Shown here piece after piece: positions 35,352-44,118 of a stretch of 64,000 nucleotides of DNA. The first letter of the stretch is position 1. Each line of letters opens with the position of its first letter. The notes beneath the pieces were generated by a model. The model did not search any database and had not been told where the DNA came from. It saw nothing but the letters and a program-made list of their open reading frames with translations. A program made the translations under genes and the position numbers. Source of the stretch: BD2-11 sp965115885 (GTDB lineage: Bacteria > Gemmatimonadota > Gemmatimonadetes > Longimicrobiales > Gaopeijiaceae); contig OZ220479.1 in the NCBI GenBank assembly GCA_965115885.1, forward strand, positions 2,976,001-3,040,000. The letters are read 5' to 3'.

Positions 35352-37328
35352 GTGCGCGAAAGCCTCGGCGCAGACCCCGGCCCGCCGGAGCCGGGCATGA
35401 CGCCGGAGCCGACCCGGGATCGCGCCAGCGCGCGCGAGGCGCGCGAAGTGGCGGAGGTCGCGCGCGAAGCGCGCTGGGAGAGAAGGAGCTTCGTCAAGTC
35501 GCTGTTCTCCGGCCGCTTCCATCCGGACTGGGTCCACCCCCATCCGTTGCCCGACCCGGAGGAGGAGTTCCGGGCGCGCCGTTTCCTCGAGCGGATCGAG
35601 GAATTCGCGCGCACGCGCATCGACGGCGACGAGATCGACCGGGAAGGCTGGGTCCCCGAGGAAGTGCTCGACGGGTTGCGCGCCCTGGGCGCCTTCGGCA
35701 TCAAAATCCCGCGGGAATACGGAGGGCTCGGGCTCTCGCAGGTCGCGTACAACCGCGCGCTCGAGGTCGTCGCCAGCCGTTGCGTCTCCACGGCGGCCTT
35801 CCTCTCCGCGCACCAGTCCATCGGCGTGCCTCAGCCCCTCTCCTATTTCGGGAGCGAGGCGCAGAAGCGGGCCTATCTGCCCAGGCTGGCCGCCGGGGCG
35901 CTCTCCGCCTTCGCGTTGACGGAACCGGAGGCCGGCTCCGACCCCGCCAACATGTCGGCCACCGCGACGCCCACGGAGGACGGAAGCGCCTATCTCCTGA
36001 ACGGAGAGAAACTGTGGTGCACGAACGGGCCGCGCGCGGAGCTCCTCGTGGTCATGGCGCGCACGCCGACGCGCGCGGGCGTGAAGGGGAAACGGCCCAT
36101 TTCCGCGTTCATCGTCGAGAAGGACTGGCCCGGGGTGGAAGTGGTGCACACCAGCCGTTTCATGGGGCTTCGGGGACTCTCCAACGGCGTCCTGCGCTTC
36201 ACCGACGTGCGGGTCCCGCGCGAGAACCTGCTCTGGGACGAGGGGCTCGGGCTCAAGCTCGCGCTCGTCACGCTCAACACGGGCAGGCTGTCGCTCCCGG
36301 CCCTCTGCGCCGGAGCCGGCAAATCCGCTCTGCACATGTGCCGCCGCTGGTGCAGCGACCGGGTCCAATGGGGCGCGCCGGTGGGTCGGCACGACGCCGT
36401 CGCTCAGATGCTGGGCCGGATGGCGGCGAACGCCTTCGCCATGGAAGCGGTCATGGAGCTGTCCTCGGCGATGGCGGACGCGAAGACTTTCGACATCCGC
36501 ATCGAAGCCGCCATGGCCAAGCTCTGGAACAGCGAAACCGCCTGGGCCCTGGCCGACGACGCGGTCCAGGTGCGCAGCGGCCGCGGGTACGAGACCGCCG
36601 ACTCGCTGCGCGGGCGGGGCGAGGACATGCCCGCCCCCGTCGAGCGCCTGCTGCGCGACCTGCGCATCAACCGCATCTTCGAGGGCTCCAGCGAGATCAT
36701 GCGCCTGTTCATCGCCCGCGAGGCGGTGGACCGGCACCTCGAGGTGGCGGGCGATCTGGCGAATCCTCGGGCGCCGCTCGGCAAGCGGGTGGTCGCGCTG
36801 ACGCGCGCCGCATTCCACTACGCCTGGTGGTATCCCACCCGCTGGGTGGGCTGGGGCTTCTGGCCCAGATTCGCGGAATTCGGGCGCTTGGCCGGACACA
36901 TGCGCTTCGTCGATCGGAGTTCCCGCAAACTCGCGCGCGCGCTGTTCCACTGCATGCTCCGATTCGGAGGAGGACTGGAGAAGCGCCAAGCCGTGCTGGG
37001 CCGCATCGTCGACGTCGGATCCGAACTCTTCGCGATGACCGCGGTCGCCGCGAGGACGGACATGCTGGTCGCCAAGAACCCCGACGACACCTCCCCGGAG
37101 GATCTCGCGGACCTCTTCTGCAGGCAGGCGAGACGTCGCGTCCGGGCGCGATTCGCCGCCCTGTTCTCGAACGACGACGGCGCGGCCTACGCGGTGGCCG
37201 CCAAGACCATGGCGGGGAGGTACGGGTGGCTGGAGGACGGCGTGGTGACGATGGCCGACCTGGAGGCCATGCAACCGGCGGCGGCCGCCGACCCCTCGAA
37301 AACCGCGCTGGCCGCAGGGTCCCGATGA
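35352..37328 (+). CDS. Acyl-CoA dehydrogenase, VLCAD-like long form
   Basis: 658 residues from GTG 35352 (GCGGAG just upstream), or 643 from ATG 35397. The FAD/acyl-CoA core has ALTEPEAGSDPANM, LNGEKLWCTNG and LWDEGLGL, with the catalytic Glu in RIFEGSSEIMR. An extra C-terminal helical domain of ~170 residues is present, as in VLCAD/ACAD9 proteins. It oxidises acyl-CoA to enoyl-CoA and passes electrons to ETF. The stop overlaps the haem A synthase ATG (ATGA), so the two are translationally coupled. No other beta-oxidation gene is in the window. Confidence 0.93.
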   Translation: MRESLGADPGPPEPGMTPEPTRDRASAREAREVAEVAREARWERRSFVKSLFSGRFHPDWVHPHPLPDPEEEFRARRFLERIEEFARTRIDGDEIDREGWVPEEVLDGLRALGAFGIKIPREYGGLGLSQVAYNRALEVVASRCVSTAAFLSAHQSIGVPQPLSYFGSEAQKRAYLPRLAAGALSAFALTEPEAGSDPANMSATATPTEDGSAYLLNGEKLWCTNGPRAELLVVMARTPTRAGVKGKRPISAFIVEKDWPGVEVVHTSRFMGLRGLSNGVLRFTDVRVPRENLLWDEGLGLKLALVTLNTGRLSLPALCAGAGKSALHMCRRWCSDRVQWGAPVGRHDAVAQMLGRMAANAFAMEAVMELSSAMADAKTFDIRIEAAMAKLWNSETAWALADDAVQVRSGRGYETADSLRGRGEDMPAPVERLLRDLRINRIFEGSSEIMRLFIAREAVDRHLEVAGDLANPRAPLGKRVVALTRAAFHYAWWYPTRWVGWGFWPRFAEFGRLAGHMRFVDRSSRKLARALFHCMLRFGGGLEKRQAVLGRIVDVGSELFAMTAVAARTDMLVAKNPDDTSPEDLADLFCRQARRRVRARFAALFSNDDGAAYAVAAKTMAGRYGWLEDGVVTMADLEAMQPAAAADPSKTALAAGSR

Positions 37329-38347
37329 GCCCTCGGCTTCATCACGTCGCTCTGGCCGTCACCCTGGCGTGGACCCTGGGGCTGCTCCTTCTGGGCAGCG
37401 TCGTGCACGCGACCGAGTCGAGTCTCGCCTGCCCGGACTGGCCCACCTGTTTCGGCACCATGATGCCCGAGATGACCGGCGGCGTCTTCTGGGAACACCT
37501 GCATCGACTGGTCGCCGGCGGGCTGGTGCTCCTGTTCGGAGCGACCGCTTGGCTGATCTGGAGGCGCCAACCGGACCGCCGATGGCTCCGGATGGCGGGG
37601 GTGGCCGGGCTGGCGTTGCTCGTCGTCCAGTCGGTACTCGGCGGCCTGACCGTGCTGATGCGCCTCCCGGACGCCATCTCCTCCTCCCATCTGGCGTTGG
37701 CGTTCCTTTTCCTCGGGTTGGCCACGGTCATGACGATCGCGACCGCGCGAGGATGGGGCGGGAGCGCCCGCATGGCGCGTCCCGCCCGCGCGGGAATGGG
37801 ACGGATGGCGGGCGGGGTGGCGACGCTGGTGCTGGCCCAGTCGGTGCTGGGCGCGGTCGTGCGCCACACCGACGCCGGCATGGCCTGTCCGGACGTGCCC
37901 CTCTGTCTGGGCCAAGTGGTGCCCCCGCTCGCGCAGAACCTGGTGGCCCTGCACTTCGGCCATCGGTTGCTGGGGATCGCGGTGGCGCTGGCGACTCTCG
38001 CGCTGACCGCCTACGTGCTGCGCAGGAAGGCCGCCGCCCCGCTTCCGGCCCTCGCGCTCGGGGCGCTGGTCACGGTGCTGGCCCAGGTGACGGTGGGGTT
38101 TCTCTCGGTGAGCAGTTCGCTCGCGGTGGTGCCGGTTTCGCTGCACACGTTGCTGGCCGCGTTGCTCTTCGCCCTGACCGTGGGGCTCGCGACCTACGGC
38201 CGCGAGCCCGAACCGCGGCGTGCGGAAGACGTTGCGGGAACCGCCGCCTCGGGCGGCGCGACCCGGGCCCGGGTCGCGCGCGGCCTCGACCCGCACCCCG
38301 CCCGTTCGCTGGCGATTCGAGCGGCGGACCGGTCCCATGGACGCTGA
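37325..38347 (+). CDS. ctaA: Haem A synthase (CtaA/COX15 family)
   Basis: 340 residues with eight membrane helices in two four-helix halves. Each half has a Cys-pair loop (SLACPDWPTCFG and GMACPDVPLCLG) and paired His ligands (EHLHRLVAG with SSHLALAF; HFGHRLLG with SLHTLLA). This is the two-Cys-pair form of CtaA that hydroxylates haem O to haem A for cytochrome aa3 oxidase. ATG 37325 overlaps the preceding stop, and the following DUF420 gene starts inside its end. A Pro/Arg-rich C-terminal tail of ~45 residues is unusual. Confidence 0.88.
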   Translation: MSPRLHHVALAVTLAWTLGLLLLGSVVHATESSLACPDWPTCFGTMMPEMTGGVFWEHLHRLVAGGLVLLFGATAWLIWRRQPDRRWLRMAGVAGLALLVVQSVLGGLTVLMRLPDAISSSHLALAFLFLGLATVMTIATARGWGGSARMARPARAGMGRMAGGVATLVLAQSVLGAVVRHTDAGMACPDVPLCLGQVVPPLAQNLVALHFGHRLLGIAVALATLALTAYVLRRKAAAPLPALALGALVTVLAQVTVGFLSVSSSLAVVPVSLHTLLAALLFALTVGLATYGREPEPRRAEDVAGTAASGGATRARVARGLDPHPARSLAIRAADRSHGR

Positions 38348-38777
38348 GGCGCTCGGCAACCTCCTCGCACCGGTCAACGCCTCGCTGAACCTGCTCAGCA
38401 CCGCTTTCCTGCTGGCCGGGTTCGCCTTCGTCCGGGCGCGCAACATCCCCCGCCACCGCCTGTGCATGATCGGAGCGGCGGGCGCCTCCGGACTCTTCCT
38501 AGTCTTCTACGTCCTCCGCTTCTCCCTCACCGGATCCCACGCCTTCGCCGGGGAAGGAACCGTCCGGGCCGTCTACTTCTCCGTCCTGTTCTCGCACATG
38601 GCGCTCGCCGTGGCGGTGGGGCCCCTCGCCGTCCGCCTGTTCTTCCTGGCGAGCCGGGAGCGCTTCCCCGAACACGCCCGACTGGCGCGCTGGACCTTCC
38701 CGATCTGGCTGTACGTGTCGGTCACCGGGCTGGTGGTCTACGTCATGCTCTACCACGCGTACGGGTACGTGGAGTAG
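38337..38777 (+). CDS. DUF420 integral membrane protein
   Basis: 146 residues with five hydrophobic helices. It starts MDAEALGNLLAPVNASLN, with characteristic HRLCMIGA, RFSLTGSHAF and SHMALAV His/Tyr positions as in DUF420. Members often sit beside haem-copper oxidase assembly genes and are thought to help cytochrome oxidase maturation. It overlaps the end of ctaA by 11 bases, which fits this role. Confidence 0.8.
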   Translation: MDAEALGNLLAPVNASLNLLSTAFLLAGFAFVRARNIPRHRLCMIGAAGASGLFLVFYVLRFSLTGSHAFAGEGTVRAVYFSVLFSHMALAVAVGPLAVRLFFLASRERFPEHARLARWTFPIWLYVSVTGLVVYVMLYHAYGYVE

Positions 38778-39501
38778 GCGGAGGACAGGAGAACCGGCCC
38801 ATCCCTGCGCGACGCGCTTCCTCGCCTATCCGGGCGGCTCTTCCGATAGGTGGAGACGGGACGGCCAGACAGCGCTCGCGGCCCGTGGTCTCGCGCACGA
38901 TGCCGAGTTCGTCGAGAAGCCGGAGCGCGGAGCCCGCGGCGGATCCGGACGAACCGGCGCGCTCGGCGAGGGTGCGGACGCTCAGACCGGAATTCCGACG
39001 AGGGACCGGCGCACGCGCAGAGAGCCGAACGCGCGCGCCGTCCCCGGGGGTCGACCCGCATCCGGTCGCCCCGGACCGCTTGCGGACGGCGCGGTGGCGA
39101 GCGCCGCCCGAGCCGCATCGCGCACGCCCTCCAGTCCAGGAAGAACCGCGGCCGAGCTTTCGGTCTCCGGCGTGCCGAGCGCCGCCCGAGCCGTCCCCTC
39201 CGTTGGCCGAGAATCGGACGGACCGCATCCGTGCAACGCGTTCCCGCCGATGCGGCACGGTGCGGATCCGGCTTCTCGGCAGCGACGAACGGCTACCCTC
39301 GATCCCGTGGGACGGCGGCTTCTGAAACGTCTGCGACGTCCCCCCTCCCCTTCGGAGCGACAACGGAGTCTTTCGGTAGCGGGGCGGGACCCGGACGATG
39401 CCCCCAAGACGACGTCGTTTCGCGAACGTTCGGCAGTTCGTTTTCTTTTGGCTGGGCGGTCGGGGAGAACCTCTCCCAACGCCCGCCACGCGTCCACGCG
39501 C
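38778..39501. other. Intergenic region with a winged-helix remnant on the minus strand
   Basis: About 720 bases between the DUF420 stop and the sensor ATPase stop. On the minus strand, residues decoded at about 38890-39010 read SGLSVRTLAERAGSSGSA, then GSALRLLDELGIVRETTGRE. This is a plausible winged helix-turn-helix of a MarR/nucleotidyltransferase-type regulator. The rest of that frame is Arg/Pro/Ser-rich and has no start or ribosome site that makes sense, so this may be a decayed regulator. Otherwise nothing is seen. Confidence 0.4.
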
Positions 39502-40317
39502 TCACTCCGCCGACGCGGGCAACCTCACCTCCACCTCCGCGCCGCCGTTCCGGGCGTTCCGCACCGTCAAGGTCCCTCCGTGAGCCCGGACAACGTGGCG
39601 CGCGTGCGTCAGCCCGAGCCCCAGGGAGCCGGGAACGGTGCTGAAGAAGGGCTCCTCCGCCCGCTCCAGCGCTTGGTCCGAAAATCCCTCTCCCGAATCG
39701 CGCACGACGAGGCGAATCGTTCCTCCGTCGGTGCGCAGCGACACTTCCAGGGGCGCTCCGCACCCGTGGCGCCCTCCGTTGTCGAGGATCAGGTAAACCA
39801 CATCCTTCAGCGCGTCCTCGTCGATGCGGCACGACGCGGATTCGGGAAGATCCAGCTTCACGTCGACCTTGAAGGTTTTTCCGTACTCGCGGGCCACGCG
39901 CTCCACGGACTTCGCCAAGTCCGCGGAGGCGCGCTCGAGCACGGGAACCTCCGCGTAGAACTCGATGTCCTCGATGGCGTCGAGCGCCTGCCGGACGCGG
40001 GAACGAGCCCCGCGACCGCGGGCGTGCAGGCTCTGGACGAGCGGCTTCACGACGGCGGTCTGGAGGAACCGCGCGAGCCCGGAAAGGATCTCCGGGGACC
40101 CCCCGCGCACCGGCCTCCATCCGGCGGCGAGGCGTTGCCGAACCGCCTTCACCTCCGGAGGCGCCGCTTCGCCGTCTCCGCCGATCTCGCCCGAGCGCAC
40201 CTCCGCTTCGAGGCGCTCGAGCGCCAGCCGATACCGGGCCGCCGCCCGCCCGCCCGACACGCGCCAAGCCACGGGCAGGGCCGCGACCGCGACGAAGAAG
40301 AGAATGTATCCGAACAT
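39502..40317 (-). CDS. Membrane-linked GHKL ATPase sensor, no clear H box
   Basis: 271 residues from ATG 40317. One N-terminal membrane helix (MFGYILFFVAVAALPVAW) is followed by a helical stretch without a recognisable HExxxP phosphoacceptor motif; the only candidate is the His in SLHARGRG. A complete HATPase_c domain follows: N box YLILDNGGRHGCG, G1 VVRDSGEGFS and G2 GLGLTHARHVVRAHGG. It reads like a histidine kinase whose dimerisation domain has diverged. No response regulator is adjacent. An earlier start up to 40548 would add an Arg-rich, non-conserved segment. Confidence 0.75.
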   Translation of the reverse strand: MFGYILFFVAVAALPVAWRVSGGRAAARYRLALERLEAEVRSGEIGGDGEAAPPEVKAVRQRLAAGWRPVRGGSPEILSGLARFLQTAVVKPLVQSLHARGRGARSRVRQALDAIEDIEFYAEVPVLERASADLAKSVERVAREYGKTFKVDVKLDLPESASCRIDEDALKDVVYLILDNGGRHGCGAPLEVSLRTDGGTIRLVVRDSGEGFSDQALERAEEPFFSTVPGSLGLGLTHARHVVRAHGGTLTVRNARNGGAEVEVRLPASAE

Positions 40318-40640
40318 ACCGAAGCCGCCTCCCTCGGAGTCCTCGCACGCCGGGGATTCCAGCCTGCGAACGCGGGAGATGATGGCGACGCGGCGAACAA
40401 CGAGCAACCGGCCCGCCGGGCGCCGGATCGCGGAAATCGATTCCCGGAGCCCCCTTGCCGGACCCGGGCCCGGCCGATGGGAGATTCGGCGCGGATGCCC
40501 GCCCGCCGCCCGTTCGAGATCCGCTCCGGCGCGGCGTTGCTCCCCCACCTTCCATCCCGTATCCTGACGCCTACACGGCGGCGGCGCGCGTGCCGACCCG
40601 TTGCTGGACGCGCAACGCCCCCGCCCCCGGCACGCGACCC
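40318..40640. other. Divergent intergenic region
   Basis: About 320 bases between the divergent sensor ATPase and CoA-binding genes. No gene, repeat or strong promoter match was seen, although both promoters must be here or close by. Confidence 0.4.
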
Positions 40641-41108
40641 ATGGCCAATCTGTCCGCGCTCGACGTTCTGTTGCGCAAATCCTCGGATCCGAACAATCCC
40701 GACGCGTCCGAACTGCTCGGCATCGTGCGCTCGGTGCACAGGATCGCGGTGGTGGGCCTGTCCCGGGATCCGGCCAAGGTCGCGCGCAGGGTCCCGTCCT
40801 ACCTCGCGGCCAAGGGGTACGACATCGTGCCCGTCAATCCCCACGCGACCCGCGTCTTCGGCAAGCCGGTCCGCCGGACGCTCGCGGACGTGACCGAGCC
40901 GGTCGACATGGTGCTCGTGTTCCGCCCGGCCGGGGAAGCGGGCCGCCATCTGGCGGAGGCCGCGGCCCGTCCGGAACGTCCGGTGGTCTGGCTGCAACAG
41001 GACATCCGCTCCGACCGGGAGGCCGCCGAGGCGCGCGGGCGCGGAATTCGGGTCGTGCAGGATCTCTGCCTGTTCCAGGTTCACCGCACGGCGATGGCCG
41101 ATCGCTGA
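40641..41108 (+). CDS. CoA-binding (Rossmann) protein
   Basis: 155 residues with a full CoA-binding domain of the YccU type: VHRIAVVGLSRDPAKVARRV, YDIVPVNPHAT, VDMVLVFRPA and VVWLQQDIRS. Proteins of this family bind CoA or nucleotides, sometimes as succinyl-CoA-ligase-like regulators. The biochemical role is unclear. It precedes the E1-alpha gene by 31 bases on the same strand, so acyl-CoA or 2-oxoacid metabolism is likely. Confidence 0.85.
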   Translation: MANLSALDVLLRKSSDPNNPDASELLGIVRSVHRIAVVGLSRDPAKVARRVPSYLAAKGYDIVPVNPHATRVFGKPVRRTLADVTEPVDMVLVFRPAGEAGRHLAEAAARPERPVVWLQQDIRSDREAAEARGRGIRVVQDLCLFQVHRTAMADR

Positions 41109-41139
41109 CGCGATCGCGAACCGGAAAGACGAGCCGACG

Positions 41140-42270
41140 ATGAAGCGCTATCGCTCCTTCGACCCGCCCGAATACCACGGCTGGGCGCCCGCCCCGGAGC
41201 TGGTGCGCCAGTTCGCGCAGACCCTCGAGGAACCCTCCCGCGCCGCGGTCGTCGCCGAACTCTCCACCGACGACCTGCTCGCCCTCTACCGCGATCTGAT
41301 CACCACCCGCCTCCACGACATCGGACTCAAGCGATGGGTACGCCAAGGGATCATCTCCAAGGCGTGGCTGAGCACGGGCGAAGAGGCGGTCACCGTGGGC
41401 AGCGTGCGCGCGCTCGATCCCGCCCGCGACGTCGTCAGCCCGATGATCCGCAACGCCGGAGCGTGCCACATGATGGGCATGCCGGTGGCGGACATCTTCC
41501 GCGGCTATCTCGCGACGGAGGACGGACCCAACGGGGGACGGGACCTCCACATCGGCGCACTGGACAAGGGCGTCGTCCAACCCATCAGCCACATGGGCAC
41601 CAACGTGCCCGTCATGGCCGGCGTGGCGCTGGCCTTCCGCACCCGGGGCGGGAAGCGCGTCGCCCTCACCTGGATCGGCGACGGCGCCACCAAGACCGGG
41701 GAGTGCCACGAGGGGCTGAACTTCGCCGCCGTCCAGCGCCTCCCGGCCGTTTTCGTCATCCAGAACAACCAAGTCGCCCTCGGCACTCCCCTCGACCGGC
41801 ACGGCGCCGGAACGCTGGAGGCGTGGCCCGAAATGTACGGCGTCCGAGGCTGGAGTTGCGACGGGAACAACATCCTGGACGTCTACGCCGCGACCCGCAT
41901 GGCGGTCGACGCCTGCCGCGCCGGCGAGGGTCCCGCCATCGTCGTCGCCGCGACGTTCCGCATGGGCGGCCACGCCACCCACGACGAGCGCGAAGCCCGC
42001 GCGACCTTCCCCCCGGAGCTGTTCGAGCGTTGGGGACGGAGGGACCCCGTGGGACTCTACGAAGCGTACCTCGAGGAGCGGGGCGTCGAGACGGACCGCC
42101 TGAGAAAAATCGAGGAGCGGGTCACGCACGAAGTCGCGGCGGCGGCCGAGGAGGCGCTCGCCTCCCGCTCCCGGAGGCCCGCGCCGGAGCGAGCGCTCTA
42201 CGAGGGCGTCTCCCAGGGAGGCACGTTGCTGTCGCTGGAGCTCCGTCCGATCCGACCGCGGCGCACTTGA
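41140..42270 (+). CDS. 2-oxoacid dehydrogenase E1 component, alpha subunit
   Basis: 376 residues. The thiamine diphosphate site is GDGATKTGECHEGLNFAA with VIQNN; ISKAWLSTGEEAVTVG, SHMGTNVPVMAGVALAF and the phosphorylation-loop-like RMGGHATHDE also match E1-alpha. It decarboxylates pyruvate or a branched-chain 2-oxoacid and reduces lipoyl-E2. No E1-beta, E2 or E3 gene follows; the next gene is a sigma factor, so the partner subunits must lie elsewhere. The substrate cannot be fixed from sequence. Confidence 0.85.
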   Translation: MKRYRSFDPPEYHGWAPAPELVRQFAQTLEEPSRAAVVAELSTDDLLALYRDLITTRLHDIGLKRWVRQGIISKAWLSTGEEAVTVGSVRALDPARDVVSPMIRNAGACHMMGMPVADIFRGYLATEDGPNGGRDLHIGALDKGVVQPISHMGTNVPVMAGVALAFRTRGGKRVALTWIGDGATKTGECHEGLNFAAVQRLPAVFVIQNNQVALGTPLDRHGAGTLEAWPEMYGVRGWSCDGNNILDVYAATRMAVDACRAGEGPAIVVAATFRMGGHATHDEREARATFPPELFERWGRRDPVGLYEAYLEERGVETDRLRKIEERVTHEVAAAAEEALASRSRRPAPERALYEGVSQGGTLLSLELRPIRPRRT

Positions 42271-42297
42271 GCGACGCCCGGCGAGCGGGCATATTCT
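42267..42297 (+). promoter_or_regulatory. Possible promoter of the ECF sigma factor gene
   Basis: TTGAGC (42267-42272) overlaps the stop of the E1-alpha gene and TATTCT lies at 42292-42297, with a long 19-base spacer. The predicted leader is about 130 bases. Weak, consensus-only call. Confidence 0.25.
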
Positions 42298-42430
42298 CGA
42301 TGGGGCGGGCCGCTCCCGTTCCGCCTCGGGCCGCGGACGGGATTCGGTCGACGCGGCCCCGCCGGGACGGGCATGCATGCGGGATGCCGCGCGTGCATGA
42401 TGCACGGTGGCGGTGTGCAAGGAGAAGCTG

Positions 42431-43057
42431 ATGGCGAAGTCCAACGTGCGCGGGCCAGACCTGCTCTCCGGCATTCCGCTCGACTGCATGAGCGACGAGG
42501 AGCTGGTGGTGGCGCATCTGAGCGGCCGCCACGGGGCCTTCACCAAGCTCTTCGACCGGTACCGCGAACGTCTGGTCCACTTCATCGTGCGCAAGACGGG
42601 CGACGCCGACCGTGCGCAGGACTTGGCCCAAGAGGCCTTCATCCGGGTCGCCCGGCACATCGAGCGCTTCGACACCGACAAGAAGTTCTCCACCTGGGTC
42701 TACACGATCGCGAGCAATCTCTCCAAGAACGAGCTGCGCAACCGGTCGCGCAGCCCTCTGGTGCTCTTCCAAGTGCTCCGCAGCCGCCGGGAGGACGATC
42801 CCCGGCCCCTCCAGTTCGAGGACTCCTCCATGTCTCCGGACGGTCTCTACCGCAAGCGCTACCTGAAGAGGCTCGTGGAGGACACGGTCGCCCAGTTGCC
42901 CGAACATCACCGGATGGTCTTCCGCCTGCGCGAACTCGACGGCAAGAGCTACGACGAGATCGCCAGAATCACCGGCGTGAACCTGGGCACCGTGAAGAGC
43001 CGTCTGCACCGCGCCCGCAACTCCTTCGCCCAACGCATCGAGCCCTACTTGAACTGA
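42431..43057 (+). CDS. ECF-type RNA polymerase sigma factor
   Basis: 208 residues from ATG 42431 behind AAGGAG. Region 2 contains HGAFTKLFDRYRERLVHFIV and DLAQEAFIRVARHIERFD. Region 4 contains LPEHHRMVFRLRELDGKSY and TGVNLGTVKSRLHRARNSF. No region 1 or 3 and no anti-sigma gene next to it. The PspA-like gene follows after 48 bases and may be in its regulon; that is inference. Confidence 0.9.
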   Translation: MAKSNVRGPDLLSGIPLDCMSDEELVVAHLSGRHGAFTKLFDRYRERLVHFIVRKTGDADRAQDLAQEAFIRVARHIERFDTDKKFSTWVYTIASNLSKNELRNRSRSPLVLFQVLRSRREDDPRPLQFEDSSMSPDGLYRKRYLKRLVEDTVAQLPEHHRMVFRLRELDGKSYDEIARITGVNLGTVKSRLHRARNSFAQRIEPYLN

Positions 43058-43105
43058 GCGCGCGGTCCAGCCGCGGGCGGAGCATCCGGGAAGAACCCAC
43101 GTCGC

Positions 43106-43738
43106 ATGTTCGCCAAGCTCCGAGCCGCCTTTCGGGAAGCCGTCGAGAACTTCAGGGCCGAGCTCGACCGCGGCCAGATCCCCGAGACGGTCGACGGCCT
43201 GCTCGCGGGCATGTACCGCGAGGCCACCGACGCGAAGGCCTACGTGGGCAAGCTCGAAAAGGACTTGGCCACGGCCCGCGCGCGCGCCGAGCGCGAAGCC
43301 GGAGAGGCCGAAGTCTGCCGCCGCCGCCGGAAGCAGGCCGAACGCATCGGCGACGAGGAGACGGCGCGGGTCGCCGGGGAATTCGCCGAAAAACACGCAG
43401 AGCGGGCGCGGGTGCTCGGGGGCAAGGCGGAGGCCATCCTACGCGAACTCGAGGTGTGCCGCAGCGATCTCGACGCGATGCTGGAGCAGATCAAGGCGGC
43501 TCGCAGGAAAGGCGAGGCCATGGGCGCCGCCGCGGGACGGACGGAGGCGCGCGCGACGCTGGGGAAGGCGGACGATCTGTTCCGGGATTTCGACCGCATG
43601 GGCGAGAAGGTCGCCGACGACGAAGCCGAGGCCGAGGCGGCCGAAGCGTTCGACCGCGCGTTCGGGTCCGGGCCCTCCGGGGAGGAGAACATGGAGGAGC
43701 GGCTCGCGGACCTCAAGCGTCGGATGGGGAAGCGGTAG
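43106..43738 (+). CDS. PspA/IM30-like coiled-coil protein
   Basis: 210 residues, almost entirely charged alpha helix (LEKDLATARARAEREAGEAE and following, ending RLADLKRRMGKR), as in PspA/Vipp1 proteins that protect the inner membrane. It starts MFAKLRAAFREAVENFRAEL. No signal peptide. Its position behind an ECF sigma factor and before a GlsB-like stress membrane protein supports an envelope-stress role. Confidence 0.7.
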   Translation: MFAKLRAAFREAVENFRAELDRGQIPETVDGLLAGMYREATDAKAYVGKLEKDLATARARAEREAGEAEVCRRRRKQAERIGDEETARVAGEFAEKHAERARVLGGKAEAILRELEVCRSDLDAMLEQIKAARRKGEAMGAAAGRTEARATLGKADDLFRDFDRMGEKVADDEAEAEAAEAFDRAFGSGPSGEENMEERLADLKRRMGKR

Positions 43739-43839
43739 ATCCGCGGCCCGAGGGGGGCGCCCGGGGTGGCTTCCCGCCGTGCCCAGGGGTAGATTTTCGC
43801 CGCTCGCCCAAGCCCCCAAACCGGATCGGAATCAACGCC

Positions 43840-44118
43840 ATGGAAAACTGGATCGGCGTCGGCGTGTGGATCGTTCTCGGCGCCTTCATCGGGCTGATGA
43901 CGAAGGTGGCGGTGAAGCGACCCGGGGAAACCGCCGGCCACGCTTGGTTGCTCGCGGTGCTCGGGGCGTTCGGCGCGGTCGTCGGGGGAATGCTGGGCGT
44001 GGGCATTCTGGAATTCGACGATCCCGCGGCGCTCAGCGCGGGCGGGACGATCGGGGCGGTGGCGCTGGCCGCGCTCATGTCGTGGACTTACCGCTGGGGC
44101 ATCGAGGGTTGGATGTGA
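43840..44118 (+). CDS. GlsB/YeaQ/YmgE-like small membrane protein
   Basis: 92 residues with three hydrophobic helices and Gly-rich loops (WIVLGAFIGLMTKVAV, LLAVLGAFGAVVGGMLG, SAGGTIGAVALAAL). This matches the transglycosylase-associated / YeaQ-type stress membrane proteins. The last codons overlap the GTG of the M20 peptidase (GTG 44115, stop TGA 44116-44118). Precise function unknown. Confidence 0.7.
   Translation: MENWIGVGVWIVLGAFIGLMTKVAVKRPGETAGHAWLLAVLGAFGAVVGGMLGVGILEFDDPAALSAGGTIGAVALAALMSWTYRWGIEGWM

Noticed and set aside
32711..35821. Long minus-strand frame opposite the VPS10-like gene
   Set aside because: Composition is typical of antisense frames in GC-rich DNA and no domain is seen. 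The plus-strand gene is clear.
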